DNA from: Daldinia sp. FL1419
Taxonomy: Eukaryota; Ascomycota; Sordariomycetes; Xylariales; Hypoxylaceae
Length of the DNA: 64,000 nt
Assembly: GCA_025201765.1 (NCBI GenBank)
Contig: MU623341.1
Span: 62,001 to 126,000 of the forward strand
Direction: 5' to 3'
Shown here: positions 24,586 through 36,056 of the stretch, in pieces
Numbering within the stretch: position 1 is the stretch's first letter
Layout: every line of letters begins with the position of its first letter
Made by a program: the position numbers and the translations under genes
The notes under the pieces: model-generated
The model's input: only the letters and a program-made list of their open reading frames with translations
Told to the model about the DNA's origin: nothing
The model's database searches: none

Positions 24586-27500
24586 GGGGTAAGCATAAGC
24601 ATCAGCTGTGTGTTCTTAGGGTACTGCTTAATTTATCCCCATTAAAATTTGGCTTATTTGCAGTTCCACAATACTTTTTTATATATCTAATAGATTTTAA
24701 TTAATTTGCTTAATTTTTTCCAAAAGCGAAAAATACTTCTCAAGGTGCTTTTCAATGTTGAATTTTGTAAAAACATTCCTTTTTTACCTTTTTATATTAT
24801 GTGTAATTAATTAAAGTCAAATATAATTAAAATCCTTAAATAACAGTTTTGAAAAAGCCTTTAGTGAAATATAATATTATTAATTATTTTAATAATTTTA
24901 ATAATTATAAAAGGTTTTAAAAAATTTGGGATATATATAGATCTTTTTTTAGGCCTTTATTACATTAGAAGTTTCCTTGAGTTTAATAATAATTAATTTA
25001 AGTATGTTATATGTATGAAAAAATCTATATATTATATTTTAAAAGATTGGTTTATTTTTTATATTTATTTGAAATATATAAGAATTTTTATTAATGAAAA
25101 ATTTATAATATTCTTTTATTATATTATATAGGGTATTTTTATATGTATAATTAGTAATATATTTAGATAATTTAATTAGATTATTTATAATGTTTTTTAT
25201 AAGTGTTTAAAATATTTGGTTATATTTATTAAATTATTTATTAAGTTTTTTGATGTATTAATTATATATAAGTGTATTATTAGTAGTATTAAATTTTACC
25301 TTTGGTTTGGTGATGTTATTGGTATTATTAATAGGTTCTATTTTGTTATATAAGTTATAGGAAATAAAGATATTTGGTGGAATTGAAAAAATTTTATTTT
25401 AATAAATATGTTAGTTATATGTGATTTTGATGGTAGATTTATGTATGTATTAATTAGTTGGGAGGGTTTAATTAATAATGTAAAAATATTTAATAAGGTT
25501 GTTAATAGTAATGATTTTATAATATTTAAGGGAAAATACCTTTTAGGAAATGTTGGGTTTGTGAATGGTAAGAGGTTATTTATATTTTTTTAAGGTGTAC
25601 AATATTATTTCCAAAAAATAACATTTAATTAAATAAAATTTAAAATAATTAAAAAATTATATAATTTAAGGTATAATTAATTGAAAAATGTTATTGAAAG
25701 GGTGTTTAGGTGTTGGAAGAGTATTTTTGCAATTTTTATAAAAAAATCCTATTTAAAAATTATATTATATCTTAAATTAATATATATAATTGTAAGTTTT
25801 TATAATTTCCTCTTTAAATATAGTAAAATTGATCCTTTATAAATAGTAAATATTAACCTTAATATCTATATTAATAATAATTATTTAGGGAATAATTTTT
25901 TAAAATTTAAAAAGTAGGGGGGGTTAAATTTGTGGATGAATTAAATGTATATGTAAAAAGTTATTGAGATATAGAGGTTATATATTAAATATTTAATTTA
26001 AAATATATTTTAAAATATTATTGAAAGTGGTTAAATAGGGTAATGGATTAATATATTAAATATTTATTATTTTATTTATAATATTTGTTATTATTTTTTA
26101 TAAAAAAAATTTAAAAATTAAATTTTTTTTATATTTGATATTTTATTTATAAATAAATTTATTAATAAATATTATATAAAATGTATTTAATTTGATAATG
26201 GAGTAAAATTATGTGTATTATGATATTTTTATGTGTTATAAAGATATTTTTATTATTATTAAAGGGATTTAAATTATATAAAATGTTTTAGAGTTTTATA
26301 GGTTGAATGTAGGGGGTTAAAATATATTAAAATATATTAAAAAGGTATTAATAAATATATTAAATATTTTTAAAATTAAATATTATTTTTTGAAGTTGTT
26401 TTATTTTTAGGGTTATAATTGTTAAATTTATAAGCCCCTATTTTATTATTAGTATTATATGTTACCTTTAGGTAATTAGTAGGTCTTTTAGTATTTCTTA
26501 TTTAATTAGTCTTTTTATTAAATAATTTAAATCATATTAAATGAAATGTATTATTTAAGTTAAGAAATATTGTAGCCAATTTATTATGTTTTGTTTAAGT
26601 GGATAATATATATAATATAATATTATTATTAATTTTATTTAAATATGTTTAATTTAATATCTTTAATGTTTTATAAAAATTTTATTTTTTTTTAATTAAG
26701 ATTTTTTTTGTTTTTAATAAAGAAAATATTATGTTTTTTAAATTTTTTTTAATTAATATATTATTTATTTTTTGGTTTTTTTTATGTATGGTACGAGGTG
26801 GGTAGGGGGTATTATTGTTTTTTGTGGTATTCTTGTGTTTCTTATGTTGTTGAAAGGCTTTAAAGATTTGTTTGATTATAGGTAATTTATTATTGGAGTT
26901 ATTAAAAAGGTTATTGGAATTGTTTGAGATAATAATGATTATATTAGTAATTATATTGTTATATAAGGTGATGGGGATAATTTTAAACCTAATAATTAAA
27001 TTACTTTTAGTCTTAAATTTATTATTAAATATTTTTTTTATTAATTTTTGGTATTTTAGAGGTTTTAAATGAAATGGCTTAATTTTAAGATGTGTTTGTA
27101 TAGATTAATAAATTATTTGAATAATAAAATAAAACAAAATAGAAAAAGAAAAAAACATACGGCAAAATATAAATCCCATTGGTATACCTTAATTACCATT
27201 ATTTAAGCCTTTTTATCCTAATTGAATCTATTTTGATTTAATAATTAAAATTAAATAATAGCTTTATCTTATAAATGTTTATATTTATTTTTGATTTATT
27301 TGGGTATAATTTCTATATTAAAATGACTATTTAATATAGTGGTTATTTAAATAAAAAACTTCTTTTTTAAACTATTAGAAATAATTTTTATATTATTATT
27401 TACTTGTTTACAAAAAGCTTTAAGTACGGCTAGGGTAAGGTTGGGATTCCAATTAAAAGGTTTGGTTCAAATAGACATTCGTTAATTAGATGGAATTTGG

Positions 27501-28072
27501 CTAGAAGGAGGGATTGGTTAAGAATTAAGAAATAAATAAGGGTCTATTGGAGTTGCCATAATAGTATAAATTCATTAAATTTAAAGTATTATTATTTAAA
27601 TTAAAAATTTAAATAAATTACTTTATTAATTTATCCTTCTTATATATAAACTTAAGGTTTTTTAATTAATAAATTTAGTAGAATTAATAAATTTAGTAAG
27701 ATTAGTAAATTTAATAGAATTAATAAAAAAAATCTAGGTTATTTTATATTTAAAACCTATTCTTAAGGTTTGTAAATTCTTAATATTAAGGTTGAAATTA
27801 AAATTAAAATTAAGGTTTTATTTAAGGGAATATTTAATACTAAAAAATCTCATAATATCCCATAATATATAGGCCTTTTAAATTATATATATAAATTAAA
27901 TTTATAAGTATGAAATTATAAATATTTAAAGGTTTATTAAAATTAAGGCTAATATTAATTAATTAAAAATATAATAGATATTGTTCTATAATTGAGCCAT
28001 ATTTCAGCAGCTTATGTGTTAAGGTTGGCATAAACCATAAGCAAAGCACCGCTTATGCAACATAACATCCCC
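24548..28072. mobile_element. Inactivated DNA transposon with RIP-like mutation (AT-rich island)
   Basis: A 3.5-kb block with no open frame above about 66 codons and very low G+C. In 25021-25560 I counted 7 C and 77 G in 540 bases, about 16 percent G+C, against ordinary composition on both sides. The two ends form a degenerate inverted repeat: 24547-24585 against the reverse complement of 28035-28073, 26 of 39 positions identical and 18 of the first 22. Most early mismatches are A/G. The outermost GGGG on each side is flanked by TAA, which could be a three-base target duplication of the kind PIF/Harbinger elements make (TWA). No transposase could be recognised, so the class is an inference. 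C loss on one strand resembles repeat-induced point mutation. Confidence 0.6.
27665..27727. repeat. 18-bp tandem repeat, about 3.5 copies
   Basis: Units close to ATTAATAAATTTAGTAGA start at 27665, 27683, 27701 and 27719 (partial). They differ at a few A/G positions and lie inside the AT-rich relic. Confidence 0.75.
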
Positions 28073-28073
28073 T
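28035..28073 (-). repeat. Right degenerate terminal inverted repeat
   Basis: Its reverse complement begins AGGGGAT and contains GCATAAG and ends CTTATGG. It retains more G/C than the left copy, as expected if the left copy suffered more C-to-T change. It is followed on the right by TAA counted from the outer GGGG. Confidence 0.55.
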
Positions 28074-29040
28074 AAATACATGAAATAGTGTAGTCCGCAC
28101 GTAACCTATAAGTACCTACCTACCCATTGTTCTGGATTGTGTCTACCCCAGATATTTCAACAATGATAATTTATTCAGGATTTTTATATTATAATTTCCT
28201 GTTTGTTGTATCATAATATAAATAATTAAATATTCGAATTGAATTGAAAATGCTTGGAAATTAATAAAACCATATAGAAATGCAAGGCATATAATGGTTA
28301 TATTATATATTCTTTTTCGATCAGATAAGTCGAGTACCTAGGTTAGAGAGGTAGGTTGGTAGGTTGGTACATTCACAGTGTCTGCAAACTTATCCAAACT
28401 TGTACCTGTCATCTTTTACGCCGGAACTATTTCAACTGCGGAAAGGGTCTTTGAACAGATTACTATTTGAAGAGGCATCAAACACCGAAAATTACCGACT
28501 CCCCGCATCGCGAATTGGCCAATCAGACTTGTACAATTTGAAAACATCTCTTATCTGATGTGCGTGTAACACCAAATGCAGCACTAAACCGGGCGCTAAG
28601 TATCGGTGGCTTTAGTGCCTATTGACAAATTTCATATAAAATTGGCTTTACTGGTTCTTTCTTTGTATAACAGAACGCCCATCTGTATGATGATGATGAC
28701 GATGCGCACCTGCACGTAAAAGAAGTCAGGCGCCAGGCGCCACAAGTTCCAATTAGGTTTCAATTAAGGCTTCTCTATATTCGGTAAGCCATTGTGGTTA
28801 CTTAATTATTATTTTATTTACTTGAGGTAGCTGCACGGAAATACACACAACACATACAATGTACACAACCTACACATATAATACATACAATACATGTAAT
28901 TATATAAGATGCAAGTAACATTGAATTCGGTATGGCTTGCATCAATGATAGAATACCTTGTTACACCATCCGGCATACCTCTTAAGGCACTCCAAAAACA
29001 CATAACTACCATAAACATACCTAACATTATATGCAATTCT
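28073..29040. other. Intergenic region right of the transposon relic
   Basis: Moderately AT-rich sequence between the relic and the 3' end of the MFS gene. It contains GGTAGGTTGGTAGGTT-like tetramers at about 28351-28369. Small ORFs (28364-28558, 28818-29036) have no family features. Confidence 0.45.
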
Positions 29041-30604
29041 TCATAACATGCCTAGTCGCCTCCATACAAAACTCGCTCCGCCTAACAGAGCTGTTACACC
29101 AGTGAATACTATCAAGCTGCCGTAGCCACTGCTGTAGCCAAATGCCGAGGCACTTCCTTTCCACGGTAGACCTTGTATTAGATTCTCGCTGAGAGGTCCT
29201 GAAACAACATTACCGATACCTCGGCCAGCGGCAAGCCAACCGAATACCATACTCGGGTCGATATAGCCTTGACCTAGTGCTTCTCCTTTTCTCGCAACAT
29301 CCTTCATAATTCCCGGCCAGGCGGACGTATAAGATCCGGCGAACAAGCCGTAGATAATACAAAAGAAGTATAGAAGCGGAAGAGACGACGATAGACCCCA
29401 TATAACTAGGGCACCAATAGTCGCACCGATTGTCGATAGTAGAATACAGGTGGTAACGTGAAGTCGATCAATGAAGAACCCCATGGCAACGCATCCAAAG
29501 ACGGAAGCAACATTTACCAAGAGGACCGTGGTAGCCGAGCTGTACGAAGCCGCGCCAAGAGCACTGCGGGCGTAGGTAGGAAGATAAATGCCGGGCAAGA
29601 AAAAACCCATTGCCTCTACCACATTGGCTAACTGATATAGCCAAAAAGTCGGCATCGTGAACATCTTCAAGTTGAAAGGCTTGGCGTGGCTGGTAGCTGA
29701 GAAGGGGAGTCGAGGCTTAATGTAAAAGGCCAAGGGAATCGTCAAAGCGAAAAGAACACCAGACCAGAGTCGTAGAGTTGTTCTGAACCCAAGGGTGTGA
29801 AGGAGAAATTCCATTAGCAGAGGTAGTACAACTCCTGCGAGGCCAGTACCACTCCACATGATGCCATAGGCGAGACCTTTGCGTTGGATAAACCATTCGT
29901 CCATATACTAACAAGATATCTCGGTTAGCGATACTATATCGTCGATTCCGTTGCTAGATCATTCGTATATCGTGTGCAAGCTATCAAGAGCTCATACGCA
30001 CGCCAACATTTTATTGCTTTTACCACACATGCATGCACTCACCAAAATACAAGGGCAATAAGCGATACCGCCACCGATGGCATAAAGAACGCCTTGGGTA
30101 GCAATGAGATGCGAGATATTTGTTGAAAAGGAACTCATAGCAAGCGAAAGACACATGGTAAAGAGCCCGACTATAGACATCCACCGGGCCCAGCGAGCAA
30201 AGATACGGCAAAGTCCCATCATGAGAGGGGCAGCAAGGTACATGATACCCATCGCACAGGTACCAATGACGGCGACATTTGGCGAGCCTGCAAAAGGTTC
30301 GTGGGAACTATAATAGTCTTGGAACACTCCGAAGGCAAAAGGGAAGCCTTGAAGCCAGTTAGCAATCTATTATCTATGGGTATAGTCGAACCATACCCCA
30401 AACCAGAGCTTCGACTGCAAAACACGCTGCTAAGAAGAGCCACGCATCTTTGCCGCCGTCGACGGGCGGCAGCGAGAACTCTTGTCTGCCATCCTCGGGT
30501 TGCAAATCGGCTTGTTGGGTTGCATACTCGCCCGGAGTGATCGAAGCCCCAACCCTGGCAGTGGGATGTGAAAGAGACTCGAGCTCTATATCACGACTTG
30601 CCAT
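29041..30604 (-). CDS. MFS transporter, monocarboxylate-transporter type
   Basis: Plasma-membrane transporter of the major facilitator superfamily. Three exons on the minus strand, 30604-30397, 30347-30043 and 29907-29041, join in frame to 459 residues. A cytosolic N-terminus of about 55 residues precedes about twelve hydrophobic segments. The pattern KDAWLFLAACFAVEALVWG then FAFGVFQDYY is typical of fungal SLC16/Mch-like carriers, as is the YMDEWFIQRKGLAYGI loop after helix 4. The substrate is unknown: relatives carry monocarboxylates, riboflavin or secondary metabolites. The neighbours to the right (phosphatase, amidohydrolase, SDR) may form an accessory block with it. Confidence 0.88.
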
Positions 30605-31273
30605 TTTATAGATGATTACTTCGTAGTCGCAACGAGGGACTGGTAATCTACTTACTAAAGTGGTAGGGCTGAAGACAAGCTACGAGGTGTCCCCAAAACA
30701 AAACGGCTCCCAATGAGAGCTATTTGAGTTCCTAGATGTCCGGTAATGGAGGGATCGAGTGGATATATTAGGTACCTTTATACCTAGGTTAGTTATATTT
30801 AATCAGACCGACTTTTAGTACGATTTCACTTACCACCCATTTTTATCCTAGCGGCGCGCCCTTCCGCTTGACGAGTTATCAGACGATAATTCCGTTTGTC
30901 AATATTAATATTATTGGCAGAGATTATGAGCTCTTTATCAAGCATTATATACGAAGTTCTCCACATAGCCCCGAAGGATCGGTAGACTTTCCGACATTGA
31001 GAGTCCGAAAATAGGTAATCTCTGTTATACAGACAGCTCATAGCTCGGTGTCGCGCGGGGCCTATACCAACAATCCTTTGTCGTGGGCATCTCCATATTA
31101 TTTCCATACTATTGAACTACGGGGAACTGTGAACCTAATACCCTTCTTGTGTTACCCATTGACGCATACTTTATGTATAGGTACTACTTGGCATCGATGG
31201 TATCACTTGATCTAACTTCTAACAGATTCGACTATTATGCTGTAGAAACGGATACCCTACACAATAAATAACA
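30605..31273. other. Intergenic region, no supported gene
   Basis: Promoter of the MFS gene and 3' flank of the phosphatase. A 93-codon minus-strand frame at 30826-31107 lacks recognisable features. Confidence 0.5.
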
Positions 31274-32201
31274 TCAAGAGCTCGTAAGATTCGTCTTAAT
31301 CTTCGCTAAATCGTCATTTGAAAACCCCAGCTTATCCGTGACGAATTTCTCAAAACCGCCGTATTCCTTCTGTACGCCATCGACGAACGCGTTCCAACTC
31401 GAGGCCCGCAGGTTAATCAGATTATGGAAGCCAGGCTGCTCCTTGCTCTTCGCATGCGAACCGGCTACTGCGAATTCTAAAAGCATTAACCGGACCGGCT
31501 CGGTTCCTATGCGCGATAACAGATAGTCTAGGATTATGGTTTCTTGCGATGCGCCGGCGAGAGCTAGTAAGAGACCGGAGAGGACGCCGGTTCGGTCACG
31601 TCCAGCTAGAGGTATACGTTAGTATGAACTCTATTAATACGACTCAATAGTAAAAATGCTATTGCCGAGGGTTAAATGGTAAGATATAAATGTACGGACC
31701 GGTACAGTGGACTAGGAACGGATCACTCGGTCGATCCCTAACATGTTCCAGAATCGCTTTCCAGCTCTGCTGGTACACGTCTATGACCTCGAGGTACATC
31801 TCGCGGTACCCATCCTCGCCCTCGCCCGCAACGAAGTGGTCCAAGTCGGGCGTCGAGTCGGGTCGTGTGCTCTCGATCCAAGTATTCTCGACTCCCTCAA
31901 GTGCGGGATCCGGGGCACCAGCACGTTCTTCGGGAGACCGTAGATCGAAGACACGCTTAACGCCGAGCTTTCCTTCTAACACGGCTCGGCCATTGTCGGT
32001 TAACCTCGCGAGGGCTCCAGACCGGAAGGCGAAATTAGATCGGATGGGACTGCCGGGAACTAGTCCGATGTCCCGGGTGTTGAAGGTGCCGTCGACAAAT
32101 ACGAAGGGCGGGTTCATGAGAACCGGGACGTACTGCTCCTTGGTGATTTCCTGCGAGACATCGGTCTCGGCGAGCTTGAGAAGGGCAGCGGCGTCGGCCA
32201 T
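31274..32201 (-). CDS. Tyrosine/serine protein phosphatase (Y_phosphatase3 / IphP-like)
   Basis: Cysteine-dependent phosphatase. Two exons on the minus strand, 32201-31700 and 31605-31274, give 277 residues. The intron splits the active-site loop: exon 1 ends in HCT, and exon 2 continues AGRDRTG, restoring HC-x5-R (HCTAGRDRTG), the signature of this family. The N-terminal block NTRDIGLVPG and RSNFAFRSGAL, and then FDLRSPEE, are also typical. The donor at 31699 reads GTCCGT, weaker than the GTATGT/GTAAGT donors used elsewhere. The substrate could be a phosphoprotein or a phosphoinositide. A GCAGTC hexamer repeat directly precedes the start codon. Confidence 0.88.
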
Positions 32202-32211
32202 GGCTACGACT

Positions 32212-32250
32212 ACGAGTGCGACTGCGACTGCGACTGCGACTGCGACTACG
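32212..32250. repeat. GCAGTC/GACTGC hexanucleotide repeat at the phosphatase 5' end
   Basis: About six tandem hexamers end roughly 11 bases before the phosphatase ATG. Read in the gene's frame they would encode Ala-Val repeats, but no upstream in-frame Met was found, so they probably lie in the 5' leader. Confidence 0.7.
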
Positions 32251-32396
32251 GCTAGGGTTCTATTGGATTTGTATCGTAATAACTCGCGATATGTTGGACC
32301 GAGACGAGATAAGTGGTGTTAGTAAATTCTCATCTAACCATAGTCGTCTTCACACTAGCAACTAAGCAAGAGTAATAAGATCAAGTTCCAAGAACA

Positions 32397-32421
32397 CTAA
32401 TAATAATAATAATAATAATAA
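32397..32421. repeat. AAT trinucleotide repeat
   Basis: About eight perfect TAA/AAT triplets lie between the divergent phosphatase and amidohydrolase genes. Confidence 0.85.
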
Positions 32422-33098
32422 GTATAAGCATAAAAGCGATAGGCGCCATCCTTAATAAAAAGGGGGGCGCCTAGGCTAATAGAGTTACTATGATATAGCA
32501 CCTTCCATCTTGGCCGCAAGCTTACCGGCGCGGGGGACCCTGGTGTCTAATTCTTTTTCAGTATCGGAATGCAGGGACGTTTTTTTCTTGGGTTACCCCG
32601 CCCCCGCTTCATCTATGTATAATTGACATTTGACAGCCCGAAACTCAAGCCACCACATGCAAGCAAAGTAGGTACCTAAGGTACCTATAAATCCTCTAAT
32701 AAAATGTTACACTATCCTAACCCTATCCGATATGCGTCTACCCGAGAAAGATACTCAATGGGGATGAAGATCTTGTATTTTTTTTTCTCTCTATCTTATC
32801 GCACGCAAAAAAAATAAAAAATAAAAACCTAAGAAAAAACCTAAGAAAAAACTGCGTGTCATTCCTTCAAAAATGCTTCGGGTTACTTATATTAGGTACA
32901 CACAAGGACGGACGCGTACGGGATATTAATTAATAGTTGGGGATAAAGCAGATTGCTAGGTAACTTACCTACCTACCTATTTAGTTCACGTAGTTAAACA
33001 GCCGGTCTTCCAGTCCCCTCCTAGTCTACACCGTCAGCTACCCAAGATATAGTGTCATATATAATCCTACTAATAAGTCAAGGGGCAGACAAGTAATC

Positions 33099-35065
33099 AT
33101 GGATTGGCTCCGTCTCCCGCGCCTCGGCCGCGACACGATCTGGATATACTCCTCAGCCGTAATTGTCGCGGTGGCCGGGCTAATCAAGCTTCGCCAGGGC
33201 GTGGTGGATTACGCCTATACGGAGACGCATTGTTACCGATCCGTCCGTACAAATTCAGCCGTAGAGCCATACGTAAATTGTTTCTCCGTATCGCCAGCCG
33301 GCAAGTTTTCTAAGGTCTTTAGGGCCGGGGCTGATATGGAGCTTACCGAGGATTCAAGTCCAGGATATGCCAGTATGTAACAATCGGTGTCCCCTATTGC
33401 CCCCTTTTTAGCTTGTGTCGGTTCTTGGATCGCCTTGGTCAAGCTGGACGAGAAGTTTAGATCCTATGGGAAATAATGGCTTACTATTATTGATGTAGTG
33501 CCTGGGCTGTGGGATGGGCATGGACATCTTCTACAGTATGGTGAGTTCTTGAACTCGATAGACCTTTTCGGATCCGCTTCTATGGATGATGTTCGATCTC
33601 GTGTGCGGGAATACCTTGGTCAAAACGCCGAGGCCGGGTCAAAAGACGAGTGGTTAAGGGGCGTCGGGTGGGATCAGATGACCCTCGGAGAGATGCCAAC
33701 CGCCGTGAGCACCCCTGAGGGTATTTGGTATTTGGTATTTGTTCAATGGCTGACATTTTCGAAAGAGTGATCTATCAGCAGACGAAGAACTGAAGGGCTT
33801 ATACATTATGCTTGATAGAGTAGATGTACATTGCATCTGGGTTTCGCAAGCAATCCTAGACTTGTTACCGGAATCTATCCCTGATATTCCTGGTGGCGAG
33901 ATTATTAGGGATCCTGGGATGGGCGTGTTCTGCGATAATGCGATGGATATAATAATGGCATTATGGCCGAAACCGGATAATAAGAAGAAAGAGCAATTCC
34001 TGAAAAGCGCCATGGGAAAATTAAATGAAGTAGGGCTCGTGGGTATACATGATGCCGGTGTTACGCCCGGCAATCTAAACCTCTTCAAAGAGTTGGTGGG
34101 TGGTCCCGACTGGACGGTACGAGTATATGCCATGATAGAATGCTATGAGCGAAACACATTCTGCCCAGATGAAGTGGAACAATACATAAGTCCGGATGGG
34201 TTTTTGAGTATACAGAGCGTGAAGCTTTTCGCTGGTAAGTATTATAAAGATCCCGTGTATTATATTAGTCTAACTTCAAGTAGATGGTGCCCTAGGGAGT
34301 TGGGGTAGTGCTTTGATTGACCCCTATACCGATCGCCCGGGTACGTCAGGCTCTCTCCTTGTTAATGCCTCTGAGTTGGTATACGATACTATCGCCTGGG
34401 CCAACGAAGGCTTTCAGGTCAATATCCACGCAATTGGCGACCTAGCTAACCGATATGCGATCGATGCAATGGTTGCCGCTCTCAGACTGCTATGTCCCAA
34501 TGAGCCTCTCTCACGTTGTCAGTCATACCATCGCTTCCGTATTGAGCATTCTCAAATCATCCACCCGGATGACCAAGCTCGGATACACGCAATCGGAATC
34601 ATCCCTTCTATCCAGCCTACTCACGCCACAAGCGATATGACATACGCGGAGAAGAGGCTAGGTAAGGAACGTACCGCGAAGGAAGCATATAGGATGCGCT
34701 CGCTCCTAGACGCGAAACCCGTGTTGGGTAGTGACTTCCCCGTCGAGCCTCCCAACCCGTTCCAAGGCATATACGCGGCCGTCACGAGGCGGAGTCCGCA
34801 TACCGGAAAAGGCACAGAAGATTCTCCTGATGGGTGGTACATGGATGAGGCTCTTGATCTAGACCAAGCAATCCGGGGCTTCACCGAAGGCCCCGCGTAC
34901 GGCGGATTTACAAAAGGCAAGACCGGGGTAATTAAGCCGGGGGCTTTTGCGGATTGGATTGTGCTGGACGCGCCGCTGGATAGTCTGGATATAGAAGATC
35001 TGCGCGAGCTGAAGGTGCGGGAGACGTGGGTCGGGGGAAAGAAGGTGTACTCGCGGGACGAATAG
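33099..35065 (+). CDS. Membrane-anchored amidohydrolase family 3 (YtcJ-like)
   Basis: Metal-dependent amidohydrolase. Four exons, 33099-33372, 33499-33704, 33766-34234 and 34284-35065, join in frame to 576 residues, normal for the family. Residues about 13-31 (TIWIYSSAVIVAVAGLIKL) form one transmembrane segment, so the catalytic domain is likely membrane-tethered. The metal site begins with MPGLWDGHGHL; the Met codon is split by intron 1. Later landmarks are KLFADGALGSWGSAL, VNIHAIGD, RIEHSQIIHPDD and LGSDFPVEPPNP. The C-terminal GVIKPGAFADWIVLD restores the small beta domain. The substrate is unknown. It may work with the neighbouring SDR and transporter, but that is inference. Confidence 0.9.
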
Positions 35066-36056
35066 GTAGGTAGATAGGGATGGGATAGATCCCACTGCTA
35101 TAGAACATCTAGAGAATTTGGGACTCATATACAAGTGAGTTTTATAGCGATTAGCGATTTTTTTTTTTTTCCGCAGTGAGTTATTTTGCTGATACGCACT
35201 TTTTGACTATTATCTCTTATACCTATTTCTTGTTAAAGCCCACGAGTAGTTTCGAGTATAATCTTGAGCCTCGGGCTTACTATACAAGTCGTATATTTAA
35301 CAAGAGTTGATGGTCGCCGAAATTAAACTGTTGATACTATTATGATCACATCCAGGTCCTTAGAGCCCATTGTATAACGCTACTGATTGACTGTCTTATG
35401 TCTGTTGTAGGTAATGATCAAGTAGTAATGTGTTATATACGTCTATTTAGATAGTGGGTTTATGGACAATTCTATGTACAAAAATAGAGTATATGAAGGT
35501 GTTAGTGTATATAATACAAATACTTTTTTTTTTCTTAAAGAACGCAAACATTTCTTTGAAAGTTCACCGCGGTATATCATATATGGGGTTGGTAATTATA
35601 ATATCTTGTATGGGATAGTATCGTATTGCTCACTAATATAGGTAAATTGTTAGACCCATACATGCCACGGATCATACTTAGATACAGCGGGTTAAGAAAA
35701 GACCCAGTGTTAGCCAAACTAGATAGGTAAAGCCGATTAGTCTTAACCCGCTCCAACATGACGGATTTAAACTTAAGTCCAACAAAATGTGTAGTCTCTT
35801 GCGAACCGGACAACAGCATGTTGGCCTCTTATTTCCTTCGTGGGCCGGCATTTACTAGGCAGCGAAAGCGCGAAGAACCGAAATCTTCGACGTCGTGGAC
35901 GGCTATATCGTTGTTATTCGGATCTAGTGCCACTATGGCTCCTTGGCTATCGTCGTATATAACCCGCCTGGCCCCCTTACGTCGTTCGATATTTTTCCAT
36001 CACTAAACCAAACACTCAAAAACCACCAAGGTAGACTTTGTTATAGTTTATTCACC
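35066..36056. other. Intergenic region, no supported gene
   Basis: 3' flank of the amidohydrolase and promoter of the SDR gene. A T run lies at about 35159-35170. Short overlapping ORFs at 35577-36006 on both strands show no family features. Confidence 0.5.

Larger units (their letters stand above)
32202..33098. other. Divergent promoter region (phosphatase / amidohydrolase)
   Basis: 897 bp between two genes transcribed away from each other. It contains the hexamer repeat at the phosphatase start, an AAT repeat at 32397-32421, TAGGTACC-like motifs near 32669-32688, A/T runs at about 32779-32826, and a CCTACCTACCTA run near 32966-32979. No gene was seen. Confidence 0.5.

Noticed and set aside
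26872..27072. 66-codon Ile/Leu-rich ORF that looks like a membrane protein
   Set aside because: It lies within the AT-rich relic; the hydrophobic composition is what C-to-T mutation produces, not evidence of a gene.
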